A stretch of 64,000 nt of DNA from Ancylobacter koreensis. GTDB taxonomy: Bacteria; Pseudomonadota; Alphaproteobacteria; Rhizobiales; Xanthobacteraceae. Positions within the stretch are counted from its first letter, which is position 1, and every line of letters starts with the position of its first letter. The stretch covers positions 27,019 to 91,018 of the forward strand of contig NZ_JALKCG010000010.1 in assembly GCF_023016525.1 (NCBI RefSeq), given 5' to 3'. Both the position numbers and the translations under genes were made by a program. This document shows positions 35,502 to 44,320 of this stretch, in pieces. The notes under the pieces were generated by a model, which worked only from the letters and a program-made list of their open reading frames with translations, was not told where the DNA came from and did no database searches.

Positions 35502-36551
35502 GTGAAAAACAAGTCCGCCACCCCCGCGACGATCACCATCAAGCATGTCGCCCAGCATGCGGGGGTTTCGCTCGGCACCGTCTCGCGCGTGCTGAACCGC
35601 GCCGGAAATGTCGATGCGGCGCTGCGCCGGCGCGTCGAGGAGGCGATCCTCGATCTCGGCTATGAGCCCAACCCCGTCGCCCAGAGCCTGCGTTCGCGCC
35701 AGAGCCGCGTCATCGGCGTGCTCATGCCGGACATACAGAACCCGCTCACCGCCGCCGCCGTGACGGGCCTCGAACCGGTGCTGGCGCGGGCCGGCTACAC
35801 GCTGTTCCTCGCCAACTCGCATTCCGACCGCGAGCGCGAGAGCGACGTGCTGGAGCAGTTCAAGCGGAGGCGCGTCGACGGCGTCATCGTCATGGTGGCG
35901 AACGACAATGACGAGGCGACCCGCGCCCAGCTGCGCGATTTCTCCGTGCCGCTCGTCATGATGGAACGCGTCATCGACCTCGACGTCGACTGCGTGCTGA
36001 CCAACCAGTATGACGGCACCTACCGCGCCACCCGCTACCTGCTGGGACTCGGCCATCGCCGCATCAGCCTCATCACCGTGCCGGCGATCACCCATTCGGG
36101 GCGCGAGCGGCTGCGCGGATTCGAGGCCGCCTTCGGCGATCTCGGCGTCGAGGTGCCGCGCGATCTGATCCATTCCGAGGGCCGCCAGCATCCCTATGGG
36201 CGCGACGCCGCCTATTCCTCGCTGATCGGCCGCGAGCCGGCAACCGCGATCGTCGCCAGCGGCGGGCATCTGGCCGGCGTCATCGAGGCGGTGCGCCTGC
36301 TCAATCTCAGCGTGCCCCAGCATCTGTCACTGGTCACGCTCGGCGACACCGAGCTGGCCGCACTCATCGAGCCGCCGATCACTGCCATCCGCTACGACTG
36401 GCCGGCGACGGGACGCTGCGCAGCGGAACTGCTGCTGGACCAGCTTTCCGGCGGCCATGGCGCCACACGCCAGCGCATCATCGTGACCCACGAATTCATC
36501 ATCCGCGGCTCCTGCGCGCCGCCGAAGGCGAGCGCCCCGCGCACCGTCTAG
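35502..36551 (+). CDS. LacI-family transcriptional regulator 2
   Basis: A 349-residue LacI/GalR regulator, paralogous to regulator 1. Helix-turn-helix TIKHVAQHAGVSLGTVSRVLN lies at residues 11-31, the hinge has VAQSLRSRQSRVIGVLMPD with the usual AxxL motif, and the core has GTYRATRYLLGLGHRRI and TAIRYDWPATGR like its paralogue. The start is uncertain: GTG at 35502 aligns best with regulator 1; a TTG at 35472 is in frame. It lies just upstream of the operator and operon of importer A, which it probably controls. Confidence 0.87.
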   Translation: MKNKSATPATITIKHVAQHAGVSLGTVSRVLNRAGNVDAALRRRVEEAILDLGYEPNPVAQSLRSRQSRVIGVLMPDIQNPLTAAAVTGLEPVLARAGYTLFLANSHSDRERESDVLEQFKRRRVDGVIVMVANDNDEATRAQLRDFSVPLVMMERVIDLDVDCVLTNQYDGTYRATRYLLGLGHRRISLITVPAITHSGRERLRGFEAAFGDLGVEVPRDLIHSEGRQHPYGRDAAYSSLIGREPATAIVASGGHLAGVIEAVRLLNLSVPQHLSLVTLGDTELAALIEPPITAIRYDWPATGRCAAELLLDQLSGGHGATRQRIIVTHEFIIRGSCAPPKASAPRTV

Positions 36552-36602
36552 CCTCGCCCATCCGCGCACGCCGCCTGCCGACGGCATCTCGCATTTCAGT
36601 GA

Positions 36603-36614
36603 TGAACCGTTTCA
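36603..36614. promoter_or_regulatory. LacI-type operator (site 3)
   Basis: TGAACC|GTTTCA within ATGAACCGTTTCAT, one mismatch between arms. It lies 52 bp after the LacI 2 stop and upstream of the whole importer A/CoA-transferase operon. Confidence 0.78.
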
Positions 36615-36748
36615 TTTCTTTCTTGCCACATCGTTTCGCGCAGCATATCGTCTTCCCAATTCGACCTGCACAGACAGGTTCAGGACGTCGCCGGCGGTCA
36701 TCGGCTCCAGCCGATTCCGAACAGTGCGACGCCGCTCAGGAGGAAAAC

Positions 36749-37015
36749 ATGCCCCAGCCTGGAGAGCCGCGCTGCCGCGCGGTCGTGCGCGCGCTCATTG
36801 TCGGACAGTTTCACCCGGCGTTCCGCCACCCGCCCCGTTCGCGGGCGGCCGACGCTTGGGCCGGCGGCGCCATCCCGGTCGCGCCGCGCCCCGGACGCCC
36901 GCCCGCTTCCCGCGCGGACGCCTTTCGCCATGGCGCTTCCCGCCCGGCCGCTTCCCACCACGTCCCCTTCCGCCGCTTCCCTTCCGCTGCCAAAGAGCTC
37001 GTTTCCCATGCTTGA
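36749..37015 (+). CDS. possible 88-residue leader ORF upstream of importer A
   Basis: An ORF of 88 codons that begins with the best ribosome binding site of the region (CAGGAGGAAAAC before ATG) and ends with a TGA that overlaps the start codon of the ABC ATPase gene by eight bases. The product is rich in Pro, Arg, Ala and His and resembles no family I know; parts of the DNA look like degenerate GCTTCCC repeats. It could be a coupling leader that delivers ribosomes to the weakly primed ATPase start, or a chance frame. Coding of a functional protein is doubtful. Confidence 0.35.
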   Translation: MPQPGEPRCRAVVRALIVGQFHPAFRHPPRSRAADAWAGGAIPVAPRPGRPPASRADAFRHGASRPAASHHVPFRRFPSAAKELVSHA

Positions 37016-38177
37016 TGTCTCTCGCTCCGCCGCGCATCTCGCGCGCCAAGGCAACGGCCACGCCGGCGCGGCGCCGTTTCTGCGCGTCGCCGGCATCGAC
37101 AAGCATTTCGGCAGCTTCCAGGCGCTGTCCAATGTGACGCTGGATGTCGAGGCGGGCGAGTTCGTCTGCTTTCTCGGCCCGTCCGGATGCGGCAAGTCCA
37201 CGCTTCTGCGCATCATCGCCGGCCTGGAGCGCCAGAACGCCGGCACCATACACAGCCTCGACCAGGACATTTCCGACCTGCCCCCGGCGCAGCGGCAGTT
37301 CGGCATCTTGTTCCAGTCCTATGCGCTGTTCCCCAATCTCAACGTGCGGGAAAACATCGTCTATGGGCTGCGCAACCGGCAGCTTCCCGCTTCGGAAATC
37401 GATTCCCGGCTGCATGAGCTTCTCGAACTCATCGACCTGAAGGGCTCCGAGAAGAAGTATCCCGCCCAGCTTTCCGGCGGCCAGCAGCAGCGCGTCGCGC
37501 TCGCCCGCGCCATCGCGCCCTCCCCGCGGCTCCTGCTGCTCGACGAGCCGCTGAGCGCACTCGACGCCAAGGTGCGCGTGCACCTGCGCCAGCAGATCCG
37601 CGACCTGCAGCGGCGTCTAGGCCTCACCACCATCATGGTGACGCACGACCAGGAAGAAGCGCTCAGCATGGCCGACCGGGTCGTGGCGATGCGTGACGGC
37701 GAGGTCGAGCAGATCGGCACGCCGACCGCCATCTACCACACGCCGCGCAGCCTGTTCGTCGCCGGCTTCGTCGGCAAGATGAACATCTTTCCCGGCCACG
37801 TGAAGGCGGGCCGGCTCACGGTCGGCAGCCTCGCCTTCCCGGTTCCGGCGCCCTACGACACGCCCGAGAACCAGGGCGACGTGCTGGCCTGCCTGCGGCC
37901 CGAGCAGGTGCGGCTGTGCGCGCCGGACGCCACTGCGTCGGGCGAGATCCTGCCGGCGCAGGTGACGCATCTCGAGTTCCTCGGCTCCTTCTGGCGCGCC
38001 AGTCTCATTGTGCCGGCGCTGGGCAATGCCGAGATGTCCGCCGACCTGTCGAGCCGTGACATGGCCGACCTGCCGGTCGCGGTAGGCGATCACGTCGGCG
38101 TCTGCCTGCCGCGCGAGCGCTTCGCCGTGTTCCCGCTCGCCCAGTCGGGCCAGATCCGCGAGGCGGCGCGCTCATGA
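37008..38177 (+). CDS. ABC transporter ATP-binding protein, importer A (2-aminoethylphosphonate/iron/polyamine type)
   Basis: A 389-residue importer ATPase with a C-terminal TOBE-like regulatory region. Walker [10 protein letters not shown] is at about residues 60-68, the Q-loop in [13 protein letters not shown], signature [14 protein letters not shown], Walker [13 protein letters not shown] and switch VTHDQEEA. The in-frame extension to 36798 is rejected because sequence before 37008 is low-complexity and not ATPase-like. The stop overlaps the permease start by ATGA. It energises the fused permease and binding protein of the same operon. Confidence 0.9.
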   Translation: MLDVSRSAAHLARQGNGHAGAAPFLRVAGIDKHFGSFQALSNVTLDVEAGEFVCFLGPSGCGKSTLLRIIAGLERQNAGTIHSLDQDISDLPPAQRQFGILFQSYALFPNLNVRENIVYGLRNRQLPASEIDSRLHELLELIDLKGSEKKYPAQLSGGQQQRVALARAIAPSPRLLLLDEPLSALDAKVRVHLRQQIRDLQRRLGLTTIMVTHDQEEALSMADRVVAMRDGEVEQIGTPTAIYHTPRSLFVAGFVGKMNIFPGHVKAGRLTVGSLAFPVPAPYDTPENQGDVLACLRPEQVRLCAPDATASGEILPAQVTHLEFLGSFWRASLIVPALGNAEMSADLSSRDMADLPVAVGDHVGVCLPRERFAVFPLAQSGQIREAARS

Positions 38178-39886
38178 CCGATCTCACCACACGGCACCTT
38201 CCCGCCCTGCGCCCGATGATCGAATGGGAGCGGATCACCCGGCTCGTCGCCGGCGCGGCGATGCTGGCGATCGCCCTCATCATCATCGTGCTGCCGCTCT
38301 ACGCGCTGCTGTCGCAGAGCTTCGAGGACCATCGGGGCAATTTCATCGGCCTGGCCAATTTCGTCGGCTACGCAAAGGACCCGATCCTGCGTCAGTCGGT
38401 GATCAACAGCCTGTGGGTCGCCAGCCTCACCGTCGCGCTCGTGGTGCCGCTCGGCTTCCTCTATTCCTACGCGCTGACCCGAAGCTGCATGCCGCTGAAA
38501 GGCGTGTTCAAGGGCATCGCGCTGCTGCCGATCCTGGCGCCCTCGCTGCTGCCGGCCATCGCCCTCATCTACATCTTCGGCAATCAGGGCTACCTGAAAT
38601 GGCTGATGTTCGGCCACACCATCTATGGCCCCGTCGGCATCATCATGGCGCAGGTCTTCCACTGCCTGCCCTTCGTCGTGCTCATCATGACGACCGCACT
38701 GGGGACCGCCGATGCGCGCCTGTATGAAGCCGCCGAGACGCTGAACACCTCGCGCTGGCGCATCTTCTGGACGATCACCTTCCCGGGCGTGCGCTACGGC
38801 CTGATCAACGCCAGCTTCGTTGTGTTCACGACGGCCATCGTCGACTTCGGCATCGCCAAGGTCATCGGGGGCAAGTTCAACATGCTGGCGGTCGACGTCT
38901 ACCGGCAGATCATCGGCCAGGCGAATTTCCAAATGGGCGCGGTGATCGGCGTGATCCTGCTGCTGCCGGCGGTGCTGACTTTCGTGGTCGAGCGCATCAC
39001 CTACAAGCATCAGACCTCGCAGCTCACCTCGCGGGCGGTCATGCTCCAGCCCAAGCCCTCGAAGCGCTTCGACCGGCTGATGCTTGCCGTGGTGGCGGTG
39101 CTCGCCTTGCCGATCCTCGGCATCATCGGCACGGCGATCTTCGCCTCCTTCGTGACGCTGTGGCCGTACAATCTCTCGCTGTCGTTCAACAACTTCAATT
39201 TCGGCGCCTTCGATCCCGGCGGCTGGCTGTCCTACTGGAACAGCGTCGAGATGGCGGCATGGACGGCGCTGTTCGGCACGGTGATGGCCTTCTGCGGCGC
39301 CTATCTCACCGAGAAGCACCGCAAGGGCTCGCGCGTCCTGCTCGGCTACCACATCGTGGCGATGGTGCCGCTCGCGGTGCCCGGCATCGTGCTCGGCCTC
39401 GGCTACGTGTTCTTCTTCAACATGCCGAGCAACCCGCTCAACGTGATCTACGGCACCATGGCGATCATGGTGATGTGCACCATCGGCCACTACTACACGG
39501 TGCCGCACCTGATGGCGCTGACCGCGCTGAAGCAGATCGACAACGAGTTCGAGGCGGCCTCGCAGGCGCTCGGCGTGTCGTTCTGGACCACGCTGTGGAG
39601 GGTGACGATCCCGATCTCGATCCCCGCCATCATCGACATCGCCACCTTCTTCTTCGTCAACGCGATGACCACGGTCGCCGGCGTCATCTTCATCTACGCC
39701 TCGACGACCAAGGTCGCCTCCATCGCCGTGGTCGCGCTCAACGACACGGGCGACGACGGCGCGGCCTGCGCCATGGCGATGATGATCCTCTACACCTCGG
39801 TCGGCGTGAAGCTGCTTCAGGTGGTGGTGACCAAGCTCCTGCTTCGCAGCCAGCAGGAATGGCGCACCAACCTGCGGGAAGCCTGA
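38174..39886 (+). CDS. ABC transporter permease, fused two-domain, importer A
   Basis: A 570-residue inner-membrane protein with about 12 helices, formed by two permease units in one chain. Each unit has an EAA coupling loop: YEAAETLNTSRWRIFWTI in the first half and FEAASQALGVSFWTTLWRV in the second. Fused permeases of this length are typical of FbpB-like iron and of PhnU2-type 2-aminoethylphosphonate importers. It overlaps the ATPase gene by ATGA and is followed by two CoA-transferase genes rather than by the binding protein. Confidence 0.92.
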   Translation: MTDLTTRHLPALRPMIEWERITRLVAGAAMLAIALIIIVLPLYALLSQSFEDHRGNFIGLANFVGYAKDPILRQSVINSLWVASLTVALVVPLGFLYSYALTRSCMPLKGVFKGIALLPILAPSLLPAIALIYIFGNQGYLKWLMFGHTIYGPVGIIMAQVFHCLPFVVLIMTTALGTADARLYEAAETLNTSRWRIFWTITFPGVRYGLINASFVVFTTAIVDFGIAKVIGGKFNMLAVDVYRQIIGQANFQMGAVIGVILLLPAVLTFVVERITYKHQTSQLTSRAVMLQPKPSKRFDRLMLAVVAVLALPILGIIGTAIFASFVTLWPYNLSLSFNNFNFGAFDPGGWLSYWNSVEMAAWTALFGTVMAFCGAYLTEKHRKGSRVLLGYHIVAMVPLAVPGIVLGLGYVFFFNMPSNPLNVIYGTMAIMVMCTIGHYYTVPHLMALTALKQIDNEFEAASQALGVSFWTTLWRVTIPISIPAIIDIATFFFVNAMTTVAGVIFIYASTTKVASIAVVALNDTGDDGAACAMAMMILYTSVGVKLLQVVVTKLLLRSQQEWRTNLREA

Positions 39887-39942
39887 CGTTCCGCCAGTGC
39901 TCCACCGGACCGACCTTGCGACCGCAAACCTTTGAGACAAAT

Positions 39943-41172
39943 ATGAATCGTTTCACACGCCCTCCTTTCCGCGGCCCGCTGTCCGGCCTGAAGGTGATCG
40001 AGCTGGGATCCGACATCTCCCTCGCCTTCGGCGCCCGCCTGCTCGCCGACCTCGGCGCCGAGGTGATCAAGGTCGAGGCGCCGGCCGGCGACCCGCTGCG
40101 CCGCGAGGCGCCGCTGACGCCGGGCGGCGAGAGCGCGCTCTTCGCCTACCTCAACCGCGGCAAGGCGCTGGTGAGCATCGACGGCGGGACAGCGGATGGC
40201 TGGCAGCTCCTCGGCGATCTCGCCGGGCAGTCCGACCTCGTGCTGTCGACCGATGACGCCGTGCGCGGTGCGGAGCCCGACTGGGCCCAGCGCCCTGCCA
40301 CGCTCGTCGTGTCGGCGCAGGGGCTTTCCGGTCCGTCGACCGGGCGCCCCACCTCCTCCTTCATCCAGCAGCACGCTTCCGGCTTCGCCTTCCACCAGGC
40401 GAGCCCTGTCACCGATCCCGAAGCCACCCCGCCGGTCGGCTGCGCGGACTGGGAGGGCGATATGGCCGGCGGTCTCGTCGTCGCCATCGCCGCGTTGTGG
40501 GCCCTTGAGGCGGCCGCCGGCGCGCGACCCGGCCCGCTGGTCGACCTCTCGCATGAGGATCTGCTCGTCTACATGCTGGTCGAGCCCTTCGCCGACTGGC
40601 AGGCCGGCATGGACGTGACCGACCGCCGGCGCGACCCGGCCAAGGGCCTGACCATCGCCGGCGGGCTCGTCTGGTACCTGCCCTGCGCGGACGGCGCGGT
40701 AATGGTCTCTCCGCGCGAGGATCATCAATGGGCGCGCTGGTGCGAGGTCATGGGCAGCCCCGACTGGACCCGCGACGCCGAACTGTGCGGCGACCGCGTG
40801 GTGCGCACGAACAATGCCGCAAAGCTTCAGGAACTGATGGCCCGCTGGTCGGTGACCCAGCGCAACCGCGACGTCGTCGAGGCCGCCAAGCAGGCCCGCG
40901 TCGCCTGCTTCCCGGTGAGCACCCCGCGCGACCTGATCGAGAACGTCCAGCTCCGCTCGCGCCGGTTCTTCGACGACATCCGTTTCACCGATGGCACCGT
41001 GCTGCCCATGCCGTCCCTGCCGTTCCGTTTCGTCAGCCAGCGCGGCGAGGAGCTCGCGCGCGGCGGCGAAACACCGGCACCCGGCCGTCCCGATGACGGC
41101 CGCGATCTTCTCGCCACCCTGCTCGCCGCCCGCGACGGCTCGGCCGAGCGCAGCGCCGTGGGAGGCCTGTGA
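39943..41172 (+). CDS. family III (CaiB/BaiF) CoA-transferase, subunit-like 1
   Basis: A 409-residue family III CoA-transferase. The N-terminus has LKVIELGSDISLAFGARLLADLGAEVIKVEAP, the family's first motif; the position of the catalytic Asp of formyl-CoA transferase corresponds to VDLSHEDLLVYML, with Asp kept. It is more divergent than the next gene, whose start overlaps its stop (TGATG), so the two may form a heteromer as in BbsEF or SmtAB. Its start codon lies inside a LacI-type operator. It would move CoA to the acid brought in by importer A. Confidence 0.87.
   Translation: MNRFTRPPFRGPLSGLKVIELGSDISLAFGARLLADLGAEVIKVEAPAGDPLRREAPLTPGGESALFAYLNRGKALVSIDGGTADGWQLLGDLAGQSDLVLSTDDAVRGAEPDWAQRPATLVVSAQGLSGPSTGRPTSSFIQQHASGFAFHQASPVTDPEATPPVGCADWEGDMAGGLVVAIAALWALEAAAGARPGPLVDLSHEDLLVYMLVEPFADWQAGMDVTDRRRDPAKGLTIAGGLVWYLPCADGAVMVSPREDHQWARWCEVMGSPDWTRDAELCGDRVVRTNNAAKLQELMARWSVTQRNRDVVEAAKQARVACFPVSTPRDLIENVQLRSRRFFDDIRFTDGTVLPMPSLPFRFVSQRGEELARGGETPAPGRPDDGRDLLATLLAARDGSAERSAVGGL
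39944..39955. promoter_or_regulatory. LacI-type operator (site 4), overlapping a start codon
   Basis: TGAATC|GTTTCA begins one base after the A of the CoA-transferase ATG and covers its first codons. Binding here would act as an internal roadblock between the permease and CoA-transferase genes. Confidence 0.6.
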
Positions 41173-42341
41173 TGAACCCGCTCGCCCTCGAAGGCATCCG
41201 CATCGTCGATTTCAGTTGGGTCATGGCGGGGCCCATGACCACCAAGATGCTCGGCGCGATGGGCGCCGAGGTGATCAAGATTGAATCCTCGACCCGGCCG
41301 GAATTCTCCGTCCGCGACGGCATGTTCTCGGTCATCAACAACAACAAGAAGAGCTGCACGCTCAACATCACCACGCCCGAAGGGCAGGAGATGATCCGAG
41401 ACCTCGTGCGCTCCAGCCATGTGGTGGTGGAGAACTTTTCCTCGCGCGTGCTGGTCAAGTACGGCCTGTCCTACGAGACGCTGCGCGAGATCAAGCCGGA
41501 CATCATCTTCGTCTCCGCTTCCGGCATGGGACGGACAGGGCCGGAGAAGGACCTGCTGGCCTATGGTTCGCTGCTGCAGGGCTATAGCGGGCGCGTCGGC
41601 ATGATCGGCGAGCCGAACCCGGCGCTGGAGGCAATGGGCATCCTGCCGGCCTGGACCGACCCGATCACCGCGCTGTGGGAGACCACCGCCATCCTCGCGG
41701 CCATCCGCCATTGGCGACAGACCGGAGAGGGCGCCTATGTCGACCTCTCCATGCTGGAGGCCACGGTCGCGCTGCTGCCGGAGGCGCTGCTGCACGCCGC
41801 GCTCGGCCGCGACGTAGCCGAGCCGCGCAGCACCACCGAGACCGGGGCGGCCCCCTCGGGATGCTTCCGCTGCGCCGGCGACGACCAGTGGCTGGCGATT
41901 TCGGTGCGCACTGACGACGAGTGGCGCGGCCTGTGCCGCGTGATGGCCGATGCGGATCTGGACGGCCAGCCCTTCGCCGCGACCGCCGAAGCGCGCCTCG
42001 CCGCCAAGGAGGAGATCAACGCCCGTGTCGCCGCCTGGCTGCGTGGGCGCGATGCACGCACCGTCGAGGCGGCGCTGCACGCCGAGGGCGTGCCGGCCTC
42101 GCGCTCGCGCCACATGGCCGAGATCGTCGCCGATCCGCATATGCGCGAGCGCGCCATGTTCCGCGAGATCGACGGCCGGGTGGAGATGGCCACCCTGCCC
42201 TGGCTGGCCGAGGACAACTGGCGCGGCGCGTTCAGCCCGACGCCGGCCATCGGGCAGGACAATGACTATGTGTTCGGCACGCTTCTCGGCCTCTCCGCCG
42301 AACGTCGCGCCGCGCTCGCAGAGGCCGGGACGATCCGCTGA
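41172..42341 (+). CDS. family III (CaiB/BaiF) CoA-transferase, subunit-like 2
   Basis: A 389-residue family III CoA-transferase with the canonical start LEGIRIVDFSWVMAGPMTTKMLGAMGAEVIKIE. The catalytic-acid region reads YVDLSMLEATVALLPEAL, with Glu where formyl-CoA transferase has its Asp; C-terminal part has ASRSRHMAEIVADPHMRERAMF as usual. GGAGG lies six bases before the ATG, and the stop of the previous gene overlaps it. Together with subunit-like 1 it probably makes the CoA thioester of the imported carboxylate. Confidence 0.92.
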   Translation: MNPLALEGIRIVDFSWVMAGPMTTKMLGAMGAEVIKIESSTRPEFSVRDGMFSVINNNKKSCTLNITTPEGQEMIRDLVRSSHVVVENFSSRVLVKYGLSYETLREIKPDIIFVSASGMGRTGPEKDLLAYGSLLQGYSGRVGMIGEPNPALEAMGILPAWTDPITALWETTAILAAIRHWRQTGEGAYVDLSMLEATVALLPEALLHAALGRDVAEPRSTTETGAAPSGCFRCAGDDQWLAISVRTDDEWRGLCRVMADADLDGQPFAATAEARLAAKEEINARVAAWLRGRDARTVEAALHAEGVPASRSRHMAEIVADPHMRERAMFREIDGRVEMATLPWLAEDNWRGAFSPTPAIGQDNDYVFGTLLGLSAERRAALAEAGTIR

Positions 42342-42418
42342 GACGGCCCCCGGCGACCACGTTCAACCAGAGACCCGCCTCAAGGCGGGCGCAGGGTAAT
42401 GGAAACAAGGAGGAAATG

Positions 42419-43450
42419 ATGCGTAGGTTTGCTTGCTTGCTATCGACCACCGCAGCGGCGCTCGTGGTGGGCCTCATCGCCCCCGTCGCGGCGAAGACCC
42501 AGCTCACCGTCTATTCGACGCTGCAGAAGGAAGTGCTGACGCCGTATGAGCAGGCGTTCGAGAAGGCGCATCCGGACATCGACATCACCTGGGTGCGCGA
42601 CGCCGGCGGCGTCATCCACGCCCGCCTGCTCGCCGAGCGCGACAACCCGCGTGCCGACGTGCTGTTCGGCGTGCCGGTGACGAACATCGTCTCGCTCGCC
42701 CGCGACGGGCTGATCGAGCCGTATGCGCCCAAGGACTACATGCAGCTCCAGCCGATGTTCCGCGACAAGAACAACCCGCCCATGTGGACGGGGCTGGAGA
42801 TGTATCTGAACATCGTGTGCTTCAACACGGTGGAGGCCGAAAAGCGCGGCATTCCCAAGCCGACCAAATGGACCGATCTGGCGGACCCCGTCTACAAGGG
42901 CCAGATCGCCATGCCGAACCCCACCATGAGCAACACCGGCTATGGCTACGTGCATAGCTGGATCCAGAAGATGGGCGACAAGCAGGCCTGGGACTTCCTG
43001 GACAAGCTGCACCAGAACGTCTCGGTCTACACCAACTCGTCCTCGACCCCCTGCAAATATGCGGCGACGGGAGAGTATGTCATCGGCCTCTCGACCGACC
43101 TGACCGGCCCGTTCCTCAAGACCAAGGGCGCGCCGATCGACCTGCTGGTGCCGAGCGACGAGACGGCGTGGGACATCGAGTCGACCGCCATGGTGAAGGG
43201 CAGCCGCAACCCGGAAGCCGCCAAGGTCCTCATCGACTGGGGCGCGAGCCGTGAAGCGCACGAGTTGTTCAACAAGTATTACGGCTCTGTCGGCATGGAC
43301 GGCATCAATGGCGGCCCGCCGAACTCGATCCCGGACGGTGGAAAGAAGGCGCAGGACTACAGCGTCGAATGGTCGATCGACAACCGCACGCCGATCCTGA
43401 CCGAATGGGCCAAGCGCTACGATTCCAAGTCCGAGCCGAAGTCCAACTGA
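42419..43450 (+). CDS. ABC transporter substrate-binding protein, importer A (2-aminoethylphosphonate-type family)
   Basis: A 343-residue periplasmic binding protein with a Sec signal (MRRFACLLSTTAAALVVG, cleavage near VAAKT). Sequence such as YGYVHSWIQKMGDKQAW, LHQNVSVYTNSSSTPCKYA and WDIESTAMVKGSRNPEAAK resembles the family annotated as 2-aminoethylphosphonate-binding (PhnS2/AepX). Yet the operon has CoA-transferases, not phosphonate enzymes, so the real ligand may be another small acid. AAGGAGGAA precedes two adjacent ATGs; the second (42419) is better spaced. A strong terminator follows. Confidence 0.9.
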   Translation: MRRFACLLSTTAAALVVGLIAPVAAKTQLTVYSTLQKEVLTPYEQAFEKAHPDIDITWVRDAGGVIHARLLAERDNPRADVLFGVPVTNIVSLARDGLIEPYAPKDYMQLQPMFRDKNNPPMWTGLEMYLNIVCFNTVEAEKRGIPKPTKWTDLADPVYKGQIAMPNPTMSNTGYGYVHSWIQKMGDKQAWDFLDKLHQNVSVYTNSSSTPCKYAATGEYVIGLSTDLTGPFLKTKGAPIDLLVPSDETAWDIESTAMVKGSRNPEAAKVLIDWGASREAHELFNKYYGSVGMDGINGGPPNSIPDGGKKAQDYSVEWSIDNRTPILTEWAKRYDSKSEPKSN

Positions 43451-43481
43451 GCCGCGACACGCGTCACGGAAGAGAAGTCGA

Positions 43482-43508
43482 GGACCCCGGCGCGCCGGGG
43501 TCCTTTTC
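43482..43508 (+). terminator. intrinsic terminator of the importer A operon
   Basis: Perfect 11-bp stem GGACCCCGGCG/CGCCGGGGTCC followed directly by TTTTC. It closes the operon 31 bases after the binding-protein gene. Confidence 0.92.
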
Positions 43509-43534
43509 TATGGAATGAAAGGGAGTGCAGCCCC

Positions 43535-44314
43535 ATGAGCAGGGACGGGGACGAGATCGACGCCTTCCTGCGCTCGCGCGAGGCCCGCCCGCACTGGGGC
43601 GCGATACCGCCCGAACGGCGCCCGCACGACCTGGCCGAGGGCTACCGGCTGCAGCACCGCATCCATGCCGCCCTCGCCGCACGGGGCACCACCCATGCCG
43701 GCTACAAGATCGGCTGCACCTCGGCCGCCGGCCAGCGCGGCTTTGGCCTCGACGAGCCGATCTATGCCGGCATGTTCGAGACCACGCGCGCCACCAGCCT
43801 GCGCGAGGCGCTCGCCGTGCCCCTTCTGGCGCCGATGATCGAATGCGAGATCGCCTTCGTCATGCGCGCAACGCTCGATGACGGGGCGGACCTCTCCGAC
43901 GCTGCGCTCACCGATGCCATAGCCAGCGCGCATCTCGCCTGCGAGGTCGTCGACGCGCGCTATGGGGTGCCGCCCGCCGAGATCGGCGCGCCGACGCTGC
44001 TGACCGACGATTTCCTGCATGTGCGCTTCATGCTCGGTCCGCCCGTGCCGGGCTGGCGCGCTCTCCCGCTGGAGGCGCTTGCCGGCGCCATCGAGATCGA
44101 CGGCACCCTCCATCCCGGCAACACCGCCGAGGTGCTGAGCCCGTTCGCGGCGCTGCGCTGGCTGGTGACGAAGCTCGCGAGCAACGGCCAGCGGCTGGAG
44201 GCCGGCATGACCGTTCTCACCGGCTCGCTGGTTCCCCCGACCCCGATCAAACTGCCCGCCCGCCATGTGGCGATATGGGCGGAAGGCTTCGGCCGGCTGG
44301 ACCTCGCCGGCTGA
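43535..44314 (+). CDS. 2-keto-4-pentenoate hydratase-family protein (MhpD/HpaH-like)
   Basis: A 259-residue member of the 2-oxopent-4-enoate hydratase/4-oxalocrotonate decarboxylase family. Motifs: AGYKIGCTSAAGQ (residues 50-62), PMIECEIAFVM with metal-binding Glu residues, ACEVVDARYGVPP, and near the end GMTVLTGSLVPPTPI, the family signature. It adds water to a 2-oxo-4-enoic acid, as in meta-cleavage pathways, or acts on a fumarylpyruvate-like substrate. It has its own ribosome binding site after the importer A terminator and ends six bases before the convergent dehydrogenase gene. Confidence 0.9.
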   Translation: MSRDGDEIDAFLRSREARPHWGAIPPERRPHDLAEGYRLQHRIHAALAARGTTHAGYKIGCTSAAGQRGFGLDEPIYAGMFETTRATSLREALAVPLLAPMIECEIAFVMRATLDDGADLSDAALTDAIASAHLACEVVDARYGVPPAEIGAPTLLTDDFLHVRFMLGPPVPGWRALPLEALAGAIEIDGTLHPGNTAEVLSPFAALRWLVTKLASNGQRLEAGMTVLTGSLVPPTPIKLPARHVAIWAEGFGRLDLAG

Positions 44315-44320
44315 CTCCCC

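Noticed and set aside
36798..37007. N-terminal extension of the importer A ATPase
   Set aside because: The 70 extra residues are Pro/Arg/Ser-rich and unlike any ABC ATPase; the family region begins just after the ATG at 37008.
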